From Rhodospirillales bacterium (GTDB taxonomy: Bacteria; Pseudomonadota; Alphaproteobacteria; BOG-932; Roseiterribacteraceae): a stretch of 44,748 nt of DNA. The DNA is taken from contig PLTD01000141.1 in assembly GCA_003165335.1 (NCBI GenBank), positions 27,300 to 72,047 on the forward strand, in the 5' to 3' direction. This document shows, one piece after another, positions 16,480 to 25,332 of this stretch. Both the position numbers and the translations under genes were made by a program. Within the stretch, counting starts at the first letter, position 1. Every line of letters starts with the position of its first letter. Below the pieces are notes generated by a model. That model saw nothing but the letters and a program-made list of their open reading frames with translations, made no database searches and was not told the origin of the DNA.

Positions 16480-17643
16480 CTATTCGCGCGTCAAAATGGC
16501 GGCCGATCCGACACTACCGCCAAAGCCGGTGCAAAGCGCCGATGCAGCATTCTGCACTTGTCGATCACCCGCCCTGCCCTGCAACTGCTCCACTGCTTCG
16601 ACCACATTGTTCAGGCCATGCACATAGCCTTCTGACAGCAGACCGCCGTTGAGGTTGGTGGGCAGATCGCCATCGCGCGCCAGTCTACCGCTGTGGATGA
16701 TGTCCCCGACCTCGCCCGCTCGGCAATAGCCGAAGTCTTCAAGCTGATTCAGCAACAAATAAGAATAGGCATCATAGAGCTGCAGCAGGTTTATATCCCC
16801 AGGCTTCATCCCTGCCGCCTCGAAAATCATCGGCGCAACCGTGTGCGAGAATATTCGGGTGGGATTGGCGCCCGCCTTATCCATAGCCGTGCAGCCGGGG
16901 GCGCCGCCTCGCACGGCCGCATGAATCAGCACCGGACTGTCGATAAGAGATCGCGCGCGCGCCGCCGATGTCACGACCAAAGCGCAAGCCCCGTCGGTTT
17001 CCAAACAGCAATCGAGCCGGCGAAGCGGGCTCGCGATCATCGGAGAATCGAGATACTCCTGGCAGGTCAGCGGTGCGCGAAGCAGGGCTTTAGGATTTTG
17101 CACAGCCTTAGCCCGCTGCTGTACCACCAACTCAGCTGTGTCATCTTCTGTCAATTCGCGCTCTGCGGCATAACGTTGAGCGACCAACGCCATCAGATTG
17201 ACCGGGCCGCGAAAGCCGAAGGGTGTCAGGAATTCCGCTTCGTGATCGTCGCCCGAGCCCAGCGCGATCTGCCCCATCCGTATGCCGCTGCGCCCGTTCA
17301 GCGCGCGATAGATCACGACTGTTTCAGCCAAACCGGCCGAAATAACCATCGCAGCATCGCCGAGGATCGAGGCGCATTGGCTGCCGCCCCCGGCAATATC
17401 ATTATGCCAGGCAAGGCGGGGCAAACCCAGAGTGCGGGCAACCGTCGTGACGGGGACCGAATCGCTCATATGGTATGAAATCAGCCCATCCACAGACTGT
17501 CGCTCGAGACCGGCATCAGCGAGTGCCCGAGTAACGGCCTCCAATGCCAATTCAAGCACCGTTCTGCCGGACTCGCGGCTGAACGTGGTATACCCGACAC
17601 CGATGATCGCGGCCTGGCGTGAGAAAGGCTGGCGAGACGTCAT
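16480..17643 (-). CDS. Thiolase-like protein (SCP-x/Ltp type)
   Basis: 387 residues. Candidate catalytic residues are C90 in AGGGSQCASILG, H342 in GYVHGLNN and C371 in ALCTGFGGSVG. All three positions of a thiolase are thus filled, unlike aldolase-type Ltp2 proteins that have lost the nucleophilic Cys. The second motif, GYVHGLNNVVEA, differs from the usual GHPxGATG and marks the actinobacterial/sphingomonad Ltp-like subgroup that works with DUF35 partners. The start is the ATG at 17643, which overlaps the LLM 2 stop by one base (TGATG); the frame extends one codon further as TTG. Likely role: carbon-carbon bond cleavage on a CoA thioester, by thiolysis or retro-aldol. Confidence 0.88.
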   Translation of the reverse strand: MTSRQPFSRQAAIIGVGYTTFSRESGRTVLELALEAVTRALADAGLERQSVDGLISYHMSDSVPVTTVARTLGLPRLAWHNDIAGGGSQCASILGDAAMVISAGLAETVVIYRALNGRSGIRMGQIALGSGDDHEAEFLTPFGFRGPVNLMALVAQRYAAERELTEDDTAELVVQQRAKAVQNPKALLRAPLTCQEYLDSPMIASPLRRLDCCLETDGACALVVTSAARARSLIDSPVLIHAAVRGGAPGCTAMDKAGANPTRIFSHTVAPMIFEAAGMKPGDINLLQLYDAYSYLLLNQLEDFGYCRAGEVGDIIHSGRLARDGDLPTNLNGGLLSEGYVHGLNNVVEAVEQLQGRAGDRQVQNAASALCTGFGGSVGSAAILTRE

Positions 17644-18707
17644 CAACAGAATTCCGGCATGACCTCTTCGGCGAACAGCTTAATGACCTTCTTCATGTCC
17701 TCGATCGGCATAGGCCGTGTGCTGCCGAAATCGCACATGACATTGCTGTAGCCCAACCCCTGCAATGTCTTGATCTGGCCGATCACGCGTTCCGGATCGC
17801 CGATCACTTCAAGCTGGTCCCAGCGAAAATCGTCACTGAGAGTGCCGCCCTTCAGGTACCTGTCCTGCCAGTGCTCATATCCCTTGGCGATCTCACCCGT
17901 CTTCTTATCGATCGGAGCGTTCTGAATATTGACGATACTGGCACGATCGAATCCGGCCTCGAACCTGGCGAGGTCGGCACGCGCCTTGTCGTTGGTTTCG
18001 GCGACATAGACGGTGCGCATCGCGCAGAGTTCGATACCGTCGGTGGTAAAGCCGTTGGCCGCCATTTCGGTGCGCCACACATCGGCGGCGCGGCCAAGGT
18101 TGCGGAATGTGGCGACCGGGTCGCCTAGAATCGGCAGGCCGCGTTGCGCCACGCGTTTGACGGTTTCGGGACTGACCGAGGCGACCCAGGTGGGCGGGCC
18201 CGGCCGCTGCAGCGGCTTCGGCTTCAGCGTCGCATCTTCGCAGCGATAGAACTGTCCTTGATGGGTCACGGTGTCGTCTCGCCATAGCTTGAGGATCAGA
18301 TCCAGCGCCTCGTCGAAACGATCGCGCGCCTCGGCAATGTCGACGCCGAAGCGGTTGAACTCACCCGACTGATAGCCGCGCCCGACGCCGAAATTCACCC
18401 GCCCGTTCGACAGCATGTCCAGCTGGGCGATTTCCTCCGCCACGAGCACTGGGTTATGGAGCGGCAGCACGATGATACCGGTACCGAGCCGCAGCCGCGT
18501 TGTGCGCGCCGCAAGATAGGACAGGATGCCGGGTATGCTGTTGCACAGGCCGTAATTGCGGAAGTGGTGCTCGGCGGCCCATATGCCGTCGAAGCCCATC
18601 TCCTCGAGATATTCGACCAGCTCGATATTATAGGTGAAGACCTCCCGCTCGCTCCAGCCGGGATGCTGGTGGAACAGGTGGAAGGTCGAGAACTTCATCT
18701 TGCCCAT
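17643..18707 (-). CDS. LLM-class flavin-dependent monooxygenase (LLM 2)
   Basis: 354 residues from the ATG at 18707 (MGKMKFSTF), with GAGG eight bases upstream. The frame is open to 18776, but that part overlaps the ligase gene and has no family similarity. Luciferase-like barrel signs are GIWAAEHHFRNYG (double His region), TTRLRLGTGIIVLPLHNP, LDMLSNGRVNFGVGRGYQSGEF and PGPPTWVASVSPETV. It belongs to the larger FMN monooxygenase group together with LLM 3 and 4, which share the EHH and RVxFGxGxG patterns. Substrate unknown. It is in the middle of the long operon, between the FadD3-like ligase and the thiolase-like gene. Confidence 0.9.
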   Translation of the reverse strand: MGKMKFSTFHLFHQHPGWSEREVFTYNIELVEYLEEMGFDGIWAAEHHFRNYGLCNSIPGILSYLAARTTRLRLGTGIIVLPLHNPVLVAEEIAQLDMLSNGRVNFGVGRGYQSGEFNRFGVDIAEARDRFDEALDLILKLWRDDTVTHQGQFYRCEDATLKPKPLQRPGPPTWVASVSPETVKRVAQRGLPILGDPVATFRNLGRAADVWRTEMAANGFTTDGIELCAMRTVYVAETNDKARADLARFEAGFDRASIVNIQNAPIDKKTGEIAKGYEHWQDRYLKGGTLSDDFRWDQLEVIGDPERVIGQIKTLQGLGYSNVMCDFGSTRPMPIEDMKKVIKLFAEEVMPEFC

Positions 18708-18723
18708 CGTCGCCGCCTCTCTC

Positions 18724-20343
18724 TCAGTGGCTTGCATTGGCGATGACGTCGGCGGCTGCTTCTCGCCGTAGGACATCTTTCATCACCTTTCCATTTCCGT
18801 TGAGCGGGAGTGTGTCACGCACGTAGACGCGGCGCGGCACCTTGTAGCCGGCGAGATTCTGCTTGGCCCAGGCAATCACGTCGCTTTCGCTGACCTGCTG
18901 CCCGCTCGACGGTACGACGAAAGCGACGCCGACCTCGCCCCGCGCCTCGTCGGGAATGCCGACAACCGACACGGCCGAGAGCGGCCCCATCTGAAGGAGC
19001 AGATTTTCGACTTCCGCCGGATAGGCGTTGAAACCGCCGCAGATGAACATATCCTTCTTGCGGTCGACGATGGTGATATTGCCGGCCGCGTCGCACACGC
19101 CGATATCGCCGGTGTGAAACCAGCCGCCTGGCTCCATGCTGGCCTCGGTCTGCGCCGGATCGTGCCAGTAGCCCAGCATGATGCCATAGCCCCGCGTCAA
19201 AATTTCGCCAGCCGCCCCGGCCGGCACTTCCGCGCCAGCGTCGTCGACGATCTTCACTTCCATGCCCGGCATCACGCGGCCGGTGCTCGTCGAGATCACC
19301 GTCTCGTCGTCTTCCGCCCGCGTCATCGACACGACACAGGCCTCCATCAGCCCATAGGCGTTGATCACACGCTCAATGCCAAGCACCGCACGGACCCGCC
19401 GCAATATCTCGGCCGGCACGCTGGCCGCGCCCAGAAAAGCGACGCGCAGCGACTTGGGCGGATTCGCGGCCACGCCGGGTTGGTCCATCAGCCGGGCATA
19501 GAGATTTGGCGGCCCGCCCATGACGCTGATCTTATGCCGGCGGATGAGTTCCATCGCATGGCCAGGTTCAAAGATTTCAAGCAGCACCATGCACATGCCC
19601 CTGAGCGCCGAGGCGATAATCCCGGCATTCAGTCCGAAGCCGTGGGAGAACGGCGTGATGACCAGGTAATTGTCGCTGCTATTCAGGCTGCCGATGCCGC
19701 TCCAGCCCCAATAGGCGCGCAACAACTGCGCGTGGTCGAGCTGCACTCCCTTTGGCACACCGGTGGTGCCGGAAGTGAAGATGACCTCGGACACGTCCCC
19801 CTGGGCCACCGCGGCGATCGCCGCGTCCAGGAGTGAATCCGGGATGGAACTGCCGGTCGCCACGAAATCGGCGAAGCCGTTCGCGCCGTGGTCTAGGTCA
19901 AGTCGGACAATTTTGCGCAGCGTCGGCAGACCCTCCAGGTGCGCGCCGTAGGCGGCGCGCAGGCTGTCGATGAAATGGATGCCGGCGCATTCGTCGGCGG
20001 TGAAGAGGATCGGTGCGCTTGTGCGTTCAAGCACCGGGCCGGCCTCGAACACCTTGAGTCGGCTCGAGATCGGGACGATCGACGCGCCGACCAGCCATAC
20101 TGCGTGGACCATCACCACCCAGCGCCAGCCGTTAGGCGCCCATGCCGCGACCAGATCGCCGGGCCTTAATTCCGCTGCAATCAGTGCCTTGGCGAGCGCC
20201 CGCGCGTGCCCGTGCAGTTCGCCATAGGTCAATTGCCGGTCGCCGTCGATAACGGCGGTGCGGTCAGCATAACGCCGCGCATTGTCCGCCAGCATGCGCC
20301 CGATAGTGCGCCAGCCCGGAACTTCGGAGGTGTCGACAACCAT
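18724..20343 (-). CDS. FadD3-like acyl-CoA synthetase
   Basis: 539 residues with all ANL core motifs intact: FTSGTTGVPKGV (P-loop, 189-200), INAYGLMEA, GWFHTGDIGVCD, DRKKDMFICGGFNAYPAEVE and the C-terminal LPLNGNGKVMK with catalytic K519. Overall wording (WAPNGWRWVVMVHAVW, SDNYLVITPFSHGFG, GPPNLYARLMDQP) is close to FadD3 of mycobacteria, the ligase that activates the steroid ring-C/D propanoate HIP and belongs to the KstR2 regulon. Here too the operon is preceded by a KstR2-like operator. The actual substrate need not be HIP because no other HIP-pathway gene is present. A two-base gap separates it from the upstream SDR. Confidence 0.9.
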   Translation of the reverse strand: MVVDTSEVPGWRTIGRMLADNARRYADRTAVIDGDRQLTYGELHGHARALAKALIAAELRPGDLVAAWAPNGWRWVVMVHAVWLVGASIVPISSRLKVFEAGPVLERTSAPILFTADECAGIHFIDSLRAAYGAHLEGLPTLRKIVRLDLDHGANGFADFVATGSSIPDSLLDAAIAAVAQGDVSEVIFTSGTTGVPKGVQLDHAQLLRAYWGWSGIGSLNSSDNYLVITPFSHGFGLNAGIIASALRGMCMVLLEIFEPGHAMELIRRHKISVMGGPPNLYARLMDQPGVAANPPKSLRVAFLGAASVPAEILRRVRAVLGIERVINAYGLMEACVVSMTRAEDDETVISTSTGRVMPGMEVKIVDDAGAEVPAGAAGEILTRGYGIMLGYWHDPAQTEASMEPGGWFHTGDIGVCDAAGNITIVDRKKDMFICGGFNAYPAEVENLLLQMGPLSAVSVVGIPDEARGEVGVAFVVPSSGQQVSESDVIAWAKQNLAGYKVPRRVYVRDTLPLNGNGKVMKDVLRREAAADVIANASH

Positions 20344-20345
20344 CC

Positions 20346-21050
20346 TCAGCCTGCCATCGTCAGCCCGCCGCCGACACTGAGTGTTTGCCCGGTTATGTAA
20401 CTAGCCGCTGGGCTCATCAGGAAGACAACCGCAGCTGCAACATCGACTGGTAGCCCGACGCGCTTCATCGGAACCTTCTTGACCAGCTTATCGATGATCT
20501 CCTGGTTTGGCGCTGACATCGGCGTTGCAATGATGCCGGGCGAAACGCAATTGACCGTGATGCCGAGGCGTCCCACCTCCTGGGCGAGACTTTTGCTGAA
20601 CGCGGCAAGTCCGCCCTTGGTGCCCGAATATACCGCTTCTCCAGCAGCACCGACGCGACCGGAGTCGGACGTTATATTGACAATAGCACCACCGCCATTG
20701 GCTGCGATAACCGGCACCAATGCCTGGCAGGCAGTGAGCGGCGCGAGAAAGTTTATATTTACCAGCGTGCGCCAATCCGCCTCGGAACTATCCTGAAATC
20801 TACCGACCTTCGCGATGCCGGCGCAATTGACCAATCCAACGATCTCGTTGGCATCGGCCACGCGTGCGAGGCCGTTACGAAAACCGATGCTGTCGCAAAT
20901 ATCCTGCTCGACACGCTCGGCCAGATAGTCGTGGTCCCGGGAAAATTTTATGTCGAACCCGATGACAAGCCAGCCCGCTGCCGAAAGAGCTTCCGCTGTC
21001 GCGCGACCGATACCGCCAGCTGCACCAGTGACGATCACTGCCCGGCTCAT
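20346..21050 (-). CDS. SDR-family oxidoreductase (long-operon copy)
   Basis: 234 residues, classical SDR. Cofactor motif TGAAGGIG (8-15), NCAG in place of NNAG (75-78), active-site Y141 and K145 in VYSGTKGG, and the C-terminal [16 protein letters not shown] typical of FabG-like enzymes. D33 after the second strand (GFDIKFS) suggests NAD rather than NADP. It oxidises or reduces a secondary alcohol/ketone. The ATG at 21050 overlaps the stop of the PaaK-like gene as ATGA. Confidence 0.9.
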   Translation of the reverse strand: MSRAVIVTGAAGGIGRATAEALSAAGWLVIGFDIKFSRDHDYLAERVEQDICDSIGFRNGLARVADANEIVGLVNCAGIAKVGRFQDSSEADWRTLVNINFLAPLTACQALVPVIAANGGGAIVNITSDSGRVGAAGEAVYSGTKGGLAAFSKSLAQEVGRLGITVNCVSPGIIATPMSAPNQEIIDKLVKKVPMKRVGLPVDVAAAVVFLMSPAASYITGQTLSVGGGLTMAG

Positions 21051-22114
21051 GCCCGCTTCACGCCCAGATGATGGCCTCGCAGGTCAACGACAACTTCCCT
21101 CTCCTTAGCCTGATCGGACGACAGAAACTCCGTCTTTACTTCGACGTGAACCTGTGTCGCTGCTGACAGTGACTGCTGGATCCGTCCCTTCCACATCGGG
21201 TTGGAAACCAGCGTTTCACGATCGAAAGCAACCGTCAGTACGAGATTGTCCAAAGTCCGGTCGCCGCGGTCGATTGTAAGCGTCCAGCGAGAGATGCCGT
21301 CGATTAGCGCGAGCTGTCGCCGAATCAACGGAAGGGACACAGACTGTCCCCGCGCCAAGACATGATCACCCACAGTATGATTGAACAATCCGGCGTCGGC
21401 GGTATCACCCTTAATGACGTGGCCTGTCCTGATAACTGAATTGCTCATCGCAGCAGACCAGGTCGGCCTTAACAGCAATTCGCCATCGGCAGATAGGCCT
21501 TCGGACAGAATGTCGTCAGATGCCAGAGCGCCAATGGCCAGCGCATTTTCGTCCGCCAATTCCCAGTTCCCGCTGCGGCGTGCGGCCAAAGCAGCGCCAA
21601 AGACCGGGTCGCAATAGACTTCCGACAGGTCGGCTTCGAACTCCTTGGCGATACGCTTCCTGACGCCCGGCGACGCAATTTCTCCGACCAAAATTATCTT
21701 AGTGAGATTGAGCTCGACCGGATCGACATTGAACTCCATGTAAAGCCGGGCCAGAAAGTCTGCTGCACCGCATGGCGTCGTCACCAGCACATTGGGCTTA
21801 AGCGTGCGAACAGTCGAAAGCAGCCGCAACCGCCCCCTTGGCGAAGTCACCGATGTGCTGGAAACCATCGGCGCGGCAGCTTGCGCTAACAGCCCAACCG
21901 ACGGCGACCCATCGTGGTTGATGGCAAATAATACGCGGTCATTTTTCGCCAACCCTGCCAATTCGAGAGACCGGCGCGATAGCAACTGCATTGCTACGAT
22001 TTCTGGTTCTGCCAAAGGCACACCGTATTCGGCGGGTGAAGAGGCGAACAAGATGGCACCCTGCACAGGCTTTCCGCCGAGTTTGGCTAGACCCGTGCGG
22101 TTGAGAAAGGTCAC
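21047..22114 (-). CDS. PaaK-like adenylate-forming protein, divergent
   Basis: 355 residues, shorter than phenylacetate-CoA ligases (about 430). Resemblance to the PaaK group: [11 protein letters not shown] occupies the place of the usual phosphate-loop [22 protein letters not shown] the acyl-binding region, GELLLRPTW...VIRTGHVI the GELVxT...RYRTGD segment, and a C-terminal ferredoxin-like ACT-type domain ([23 protein letters not shown]) is kept. The Gly/Thr-rich loop and the RYRTGD Asp are lost, so normal ATP chemistry is doubtful. It may be a CoA-ligase relative with altered chemistry or a non-catalytic subunit. The GTG start overlaps the LLM 3 stop (GTGA). Confidence 0.72.
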   Translation of the reverse strand: MTFLNRTGLAKLGGKPVQGAILFASSPAEYGVPLAEPEIVAMQLLSRRSLELAGLAKNDRVLFAINHDGSPSVGLLAQAAAPMVSSTSVTSPRGRLRLLSTVRTLKPNVLVTTPCGAADFLARLYMEFNVDPVELNLTKIILVGEIASPGVRKRIAKEFEADLSEVYCDPVFGAALAARRSGNWELADENALAIGALASDDILSEGLSADGELLLRPTWSAAMSNSVIRTGHVIKGDTADAGLFNHTVGDHVLARGQSVSLPLIRRQLALIDGISRWTLTIDRGDRTLDNLVLTVAFDRETLVSNPMWKGRIQQSLSAATQVHVEVKTEFLSSDQAKEREVVVDLRGHHLGVKRA

Positions 22115-23184
22115 GAGGCGAAACCGGCGACATCGCGTGCGAAGGATTCCATCGCCGATACTGTTCTCGCATGAGACAGACCGCCGACCTCGAACTGACC
22201 GATCAGGTCGGTCGCCCCGGCGGCAAAAAACTCATCAAGGGCTTTACGGGATTCCGTGACATCCGCCATGACAATCATACGATGGCGCGTCAATTCCTCG
22301 AGAGCCTTATCTTCCGACATCCCGGCTGCGAGTTGTCCGAAGACACGATAGGTCGCGTGCTGGGCGTCACGGTAATCTGGAGGTGCCACGAGATTTACCT
22401 GACGTCGGATATACCACATGAAGGCGCTGACAACGTCCTCTAGGTCTTCACCCGGTTTTGTGACGAACCACGGAACCATTATGGCGACCCGGCGCGTCTG
22501 CGGATCAAATCCACACTCGGCCAGCCGATTCTTGTACTTGGCGATATCCGCCGCCAGCCCTTCGAGGCCCTTCAGTATCGGCATGCATAAAAGATGATAA
22601 CCGCGCTCAGCCGCCGCGAGAAAACCATCCAGACTGGTAGAGGCAACCCAAACCTCGGGGTAGGGCTTTTGCACAGTCCGGGGCAGCACCGACACGCCGG
22701 GGATCTTATAGAATTCGCCCTCGCGCGTTACTTCGCCGCCGTCCGCCTCGAATATCTCCAATACGGCGTCAAGATGTTCTTCCCAAATTTGACGGCTTTG
22801 CTCAAAAGGCCGTTGAAAAGCCTGATACTCTAGGGGCGATGCACCGCGACCGGTTCCGAAAAGCACGCGACCGTTGCTGATGACATCGAGCGTTGCAACA
22901 CGCTCTGCGACGCGGATCGGACTGAGAAATGGCAACAGCACGACACCGAGACCAAGCTTTATGTTCTTCGTTGTCCTCGCGGCCGCAGCCAACATCAGGT
23001 CCGGCGCAGAGGAGTGAGAAAAGCCGCGCGTGAAGTGGTGCTCGACAAACCAGGCCGCGTCATAGCCCAGTGCATCCGCGATATCGATTTGCTTCAGGAC
23101 ATTGTGAAACATCTCCTGCTCGATGCCGGATGTCCGTCCGCGCACGGCGACCTCGAAGAATATCCCGAAATTCCGCTTCGCCAT
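22111..23184 (-). CDS. LLM-class flavin-dependent monooxygenase (LLM 3)
   Basis: 357 residues, first gene of the eleven-gene operon. Family features: FGIFFEVAVRG start strand, AAWFVEHHFTRGFS, ARTTKNIKLGLGVVLLPF, LDVISNGRVLFGTGRGASPLEY and PYPEVWVASTSLDGF. It probably uses FMNH2 supplied by a reductase encoded elsewhere. The ATG at 23184 is preceded by a GGGCGGGCG stretch, a weak ribosome site. The palindromic operator lies at 23263-23278, about 80 bases before the start. Confidence 0.9.
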   Translation of the reverse strand: MAKRNFGIFFEVAVRGRTSGIEQEMFHNVLKQIDIADALGYDAAWFVEHHFTRGFSHSSAPDLMLAAAARTTKNIKLGLGVVLLPFLSPIRVAERVATLDVISNGRVLFGTGRGASPLEYQAFQRPFEQSRQIWEEHLDAVLEIFEADGGEVTREGEFYKIPGVSVLPRTVQKPYPEVWVASTSLDGFLAAAERGYHLLCMPILKGLEGLAADIAKYKNRLAECGFDPQTRRVAIMVPWFVTKPGEDLEDVVSAFMWYIRRQVNLVAPPDYRDAQHATYRVFGQLAAGMSEDKALEELTRHRMIVMADVTESRKALDEFFAAGATDLIGQFEVGGLSHARTVSAMESFARDVAGFAS

Positions 23185-23262
23185 TCAGCGCCCGCCCGTA
23201 AATACCGTGGAGTGTGATATGCAGAAAATAAGCCCATCCCCCAGATGTCGTCGCTCAATTAA

Positions 23263-23278
23263 CCAAGCAAGCGCTTGG
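23263..23278. promoter_or_regulatory. KstR2-like operator at the promoter of the long operon
   Basis: CCAAGCAAGCGCTTGG, containing the perfect palindrome CAAGCGCTTG. On the minus strand it lies exactly between TTTGAC (-35-like) and TTAATT (-10-like), filling a 16-base spacer, so a bound repressor would block RNA polymerase. The known KstR2 box is AnCAAGnnCTTGnT, matched here except for the final T. Copies occur at 26061 and 31297 and a weaker one at 5188. Confidence 0.7.
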
Positions 23279-23293
23279 GTCAAATTAACCCCT

Positions 23294-23315
23294 CCGGCCT
23301 TTGTGTCAAGGCCGG
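23294..23315 (-). terminator. Hairpin after the Old Yellow Enzyme gene, possible terminator
   Basis: Stem CCGGCCTT (23294-23301 region) against AAGGCCGG (23308-23315), eight perfect pairs with a six-base loop, five bases after the stop at 23321. There is no clean U tract on the minus strand (AGGGGTTAATTT follows), so it may be a weak or partial terminator separating this unit from the long operon. Confidence 0.45.
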
Positions 23316-23320
23316 CTATT

Positions 23321-25306
23321 TCAAAAGAGCGAGCGGCCGAGCCTGGCTCCATCAAGCGTCGCATGAAGCATACGACGCGGCGACAAGGCGTCGCCAATGA
23401 CGTGCACCTCAAGTCCCAATTCCTTGAGGGTAGGAGCCAAACCGTCATTCGGCACCCGCCCGGCCACTACCACAACGGAATCGACTTCATCAATGCTGCC
23501 CGGGGTATTGGTGAGACTATTTCGTGTCGCAAGCACGCCTGAGGAAAATCGAACGGCAGCCGTCGTCGGCTGGATATTTACGCCGGCCTCAAGCAACCGT
23601 TTGATCAAGATTACGAGACTTGCCGACTCTAGCGCGGAACCCGGCGCGATATTTTCGGTAAGCAACGTGACCCTTCGGCCGATACGCGCAAGAAAATCGG
23701 CCAAGAGCAGCGGCGGCAGGTGGTCATCCAACCCTCCAGCGACAACCACGCGCGATCCGACCTGAGAAGAATCCTCCAGCACTTGGGCCGCATCGAGAAC
23801 TGAGCCGGGAATATCGGTCGGCAATTGATCGCGGTAGCGAGCCCCAGTCGCGAGAACCACGGCGTCCGGGCCAAAGTTTTCGATCATCGGCAAATCTGCT
23901 TCAAGGCCTAACCGAAGTTCGATATCCGACCTTTTGATTCGTCGCCGAATATATTCGAGATATTTCCCGTAATCTGCTTGTTGTGCGGTTTCAGCCAACG
24001 AGATCAGCATACCTCCCATTTCTGTCCGCCGATCGACCAGAACAACGCGGTGTCCGCGTTCGGCCGCAGAGGCAGCACACTCCAGCCCTGCCGGTCCCGC
24101 ACCGACAACCAGGATGCGCTTTGGGGTAGGCGTCGCAACGATCTCCATCTCCGCCTCGCGACCAGCGGACGGATTGCTTGCGCAGGCCACAGCCCGCCCA
24201 TAATGACATTCGTTGCCGCCTATGCAGGGAATTACGCTTCCGTTTCTCCCGGAAAATGACTTTGCGATGGCGCGCGGATCAGCGATCAGTGCTCGGACCA
24301 TCCCGACCATGTCGGCATCCCCCCGAGCCACGATCGCCTCGGCGACATCGAAATCTGCAATGCGCCCCGCGACAATAACGGGGATGTTGACTGCACGCTT
24401 GACGGCCGCGGCCGTGGGAGCATTAGGTCCCTGTTTGACGAATGCTGGCGCCACATACGCCAGATTGGCGCCTCCGCGCAGCCCTGCATAAGAACCGCCG
24501 GAGAAACTCACATAGCCTGCGCCCTCTTCAGAAAGACGCTGTGACACTGCCACAATATCTTCTAGCTCAAGGCCTCCTGTGACGTAATCTTCGGTCGTAA
24601 GGCGCACACCGATAAGGAAGCCTTCGCCAACTGCACTGCGCACCGCGCGATATATCTCGACCAAAAAGCGCGTTCGGTTTTCAAGGGTACCGCCATAGGC
24701 GTCTGTCCGCCTGTTAAACAGGGGTGATAGAAATTGATGCGGCAGGTAACCGTGCGCCGCATGGAGTTCGATCCCGTCGTATCCGGCGACGACAGCACGC
24801 GCAGCGCACAATGCAAATGCCTGGACCAGATCGGCTATTTCGTCCCCGGTTAACGGGTGCGGGTTATGGCGCTCATATTCGTCCGGTACAGCCGAGGGCG
24901 AGACAGTGGGCTGGAAATTGTCGGAATGTTGAGCGGAACCGGCGTGATAAAGCTGGCCGACACATTTCGCGCCATGGGCGTGAGCGATGTCTGCCCAGGC
25001 ACGATAAGTTGGAATCAGTGAATCGTAATAAGCGCGCCCCTCCACAGTCAGCGGATGCGGCGGCACTGCGTCCAGATCTGCTGCATGCGCCAAAAATGCG
25101 CGTCCCGGACCAAACGGAAATTGCATTAATCCAAGCGGCCCCAGATTGAAGCCCATGAAGCCGACGCCGCCCCGCGCCCGCTCTTCCAGATAGCGCAGAT
25201 AGCGGGACTGCGAGAGACGCGGGCCGTGCGTCGTCAGCATTATGCGGTTGGGAAGAGTCAGTGGCCCTAATGAAATCGGCTGGCGCAGATAGGGAAACGG
25301 ATCCAT
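23321..25306 (-). CDS. Old Yellow Enzyme / 2,4-dienoyl-CoA reductase-type flavoprotein
   Basis: 661 residues, the size of FadH-type enzymes. The N-terminal FMN barrel (1-340) has the active-site HAAHGYLPHQFLSP (H182, H185, Y187) and the phosphate-binding GRIADFDVAEA region. The iron-sulfur segment then reads CIGGNECHYGRAVAC (C361, C367, C375), where bacterial dienoyl-CoA reductases have C-x2-C-x3-C-x11-C. The second Cys is Gly here, so a normal 4Fe-4S cluster is doubtful unless other Cys help. The C-terminal FAD/NAD domain starts with the dinucleotide motif VVGAGPAGLEC (about 400-410). It probably reduces an enoyl- or dienone-type C=C bond. It follows the TetR gene by 26 bases, so the two form one operon under the operator at 26061. 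Confidence 0.9.
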   Translation of the reverse strand: MDPFPYLRQPISLGPLTLPNRIMLTTHGPRLSQSRYLRYLEERARGGVGFMGFNLGPLGLMQFPFGPGRAFLAHAADLDAVPPHPLTVEGRAYYDSLIPTYRAWADIAHAHGAKCVGQLYHAGSAQHSDNFQPTVSPSAVPDEYERHNPHPLTGDEIADLVQAFALCAARAVVAGYDGIELHAAHGYLPHQFLSPLFNRRTDAYGGTLENRTRFLVEIYRAVRSAVGEGFLIGVRLTTEDYVTGGLELEDIVAVSQRLSEEGAGYVSFSGGSYAGLRGGANLAYVAPAFVKQGPNAPTAAAVKRAVNIPVIVAGRIADFDVAEAIVARGDADMVGMVRALIADPRAIAKSFSGRNGSVIPCIGGNECHYGRAVACASNPSAGREAEMEIVATPTPKRILVVGAGPAGLECAASAAERGHRVVLVDRRTEMGGMLISLAETAQQADYGKYLEYIRRRIKRSDIELRLGLEADLPMIENFGPDAVVLATGARYRDQLPTDIPGSVLDAAQVLEDSSQVGSRVVVAGGLDDHLPPLLLADFLARIGRRVTLLTENIAPGSALESASLVILIKRLLEAGVNIQPTTAAVRFSSGVLATRNSLTNTPGSIDEVDSVVVVAGRVPNDGLAPTLKELGLEVHVIGDALSPRRMLHATLDGARLGRSLF

Positions 25307-25332
25307 GGATCAACGCCAGTGAAAGGGGCGGG

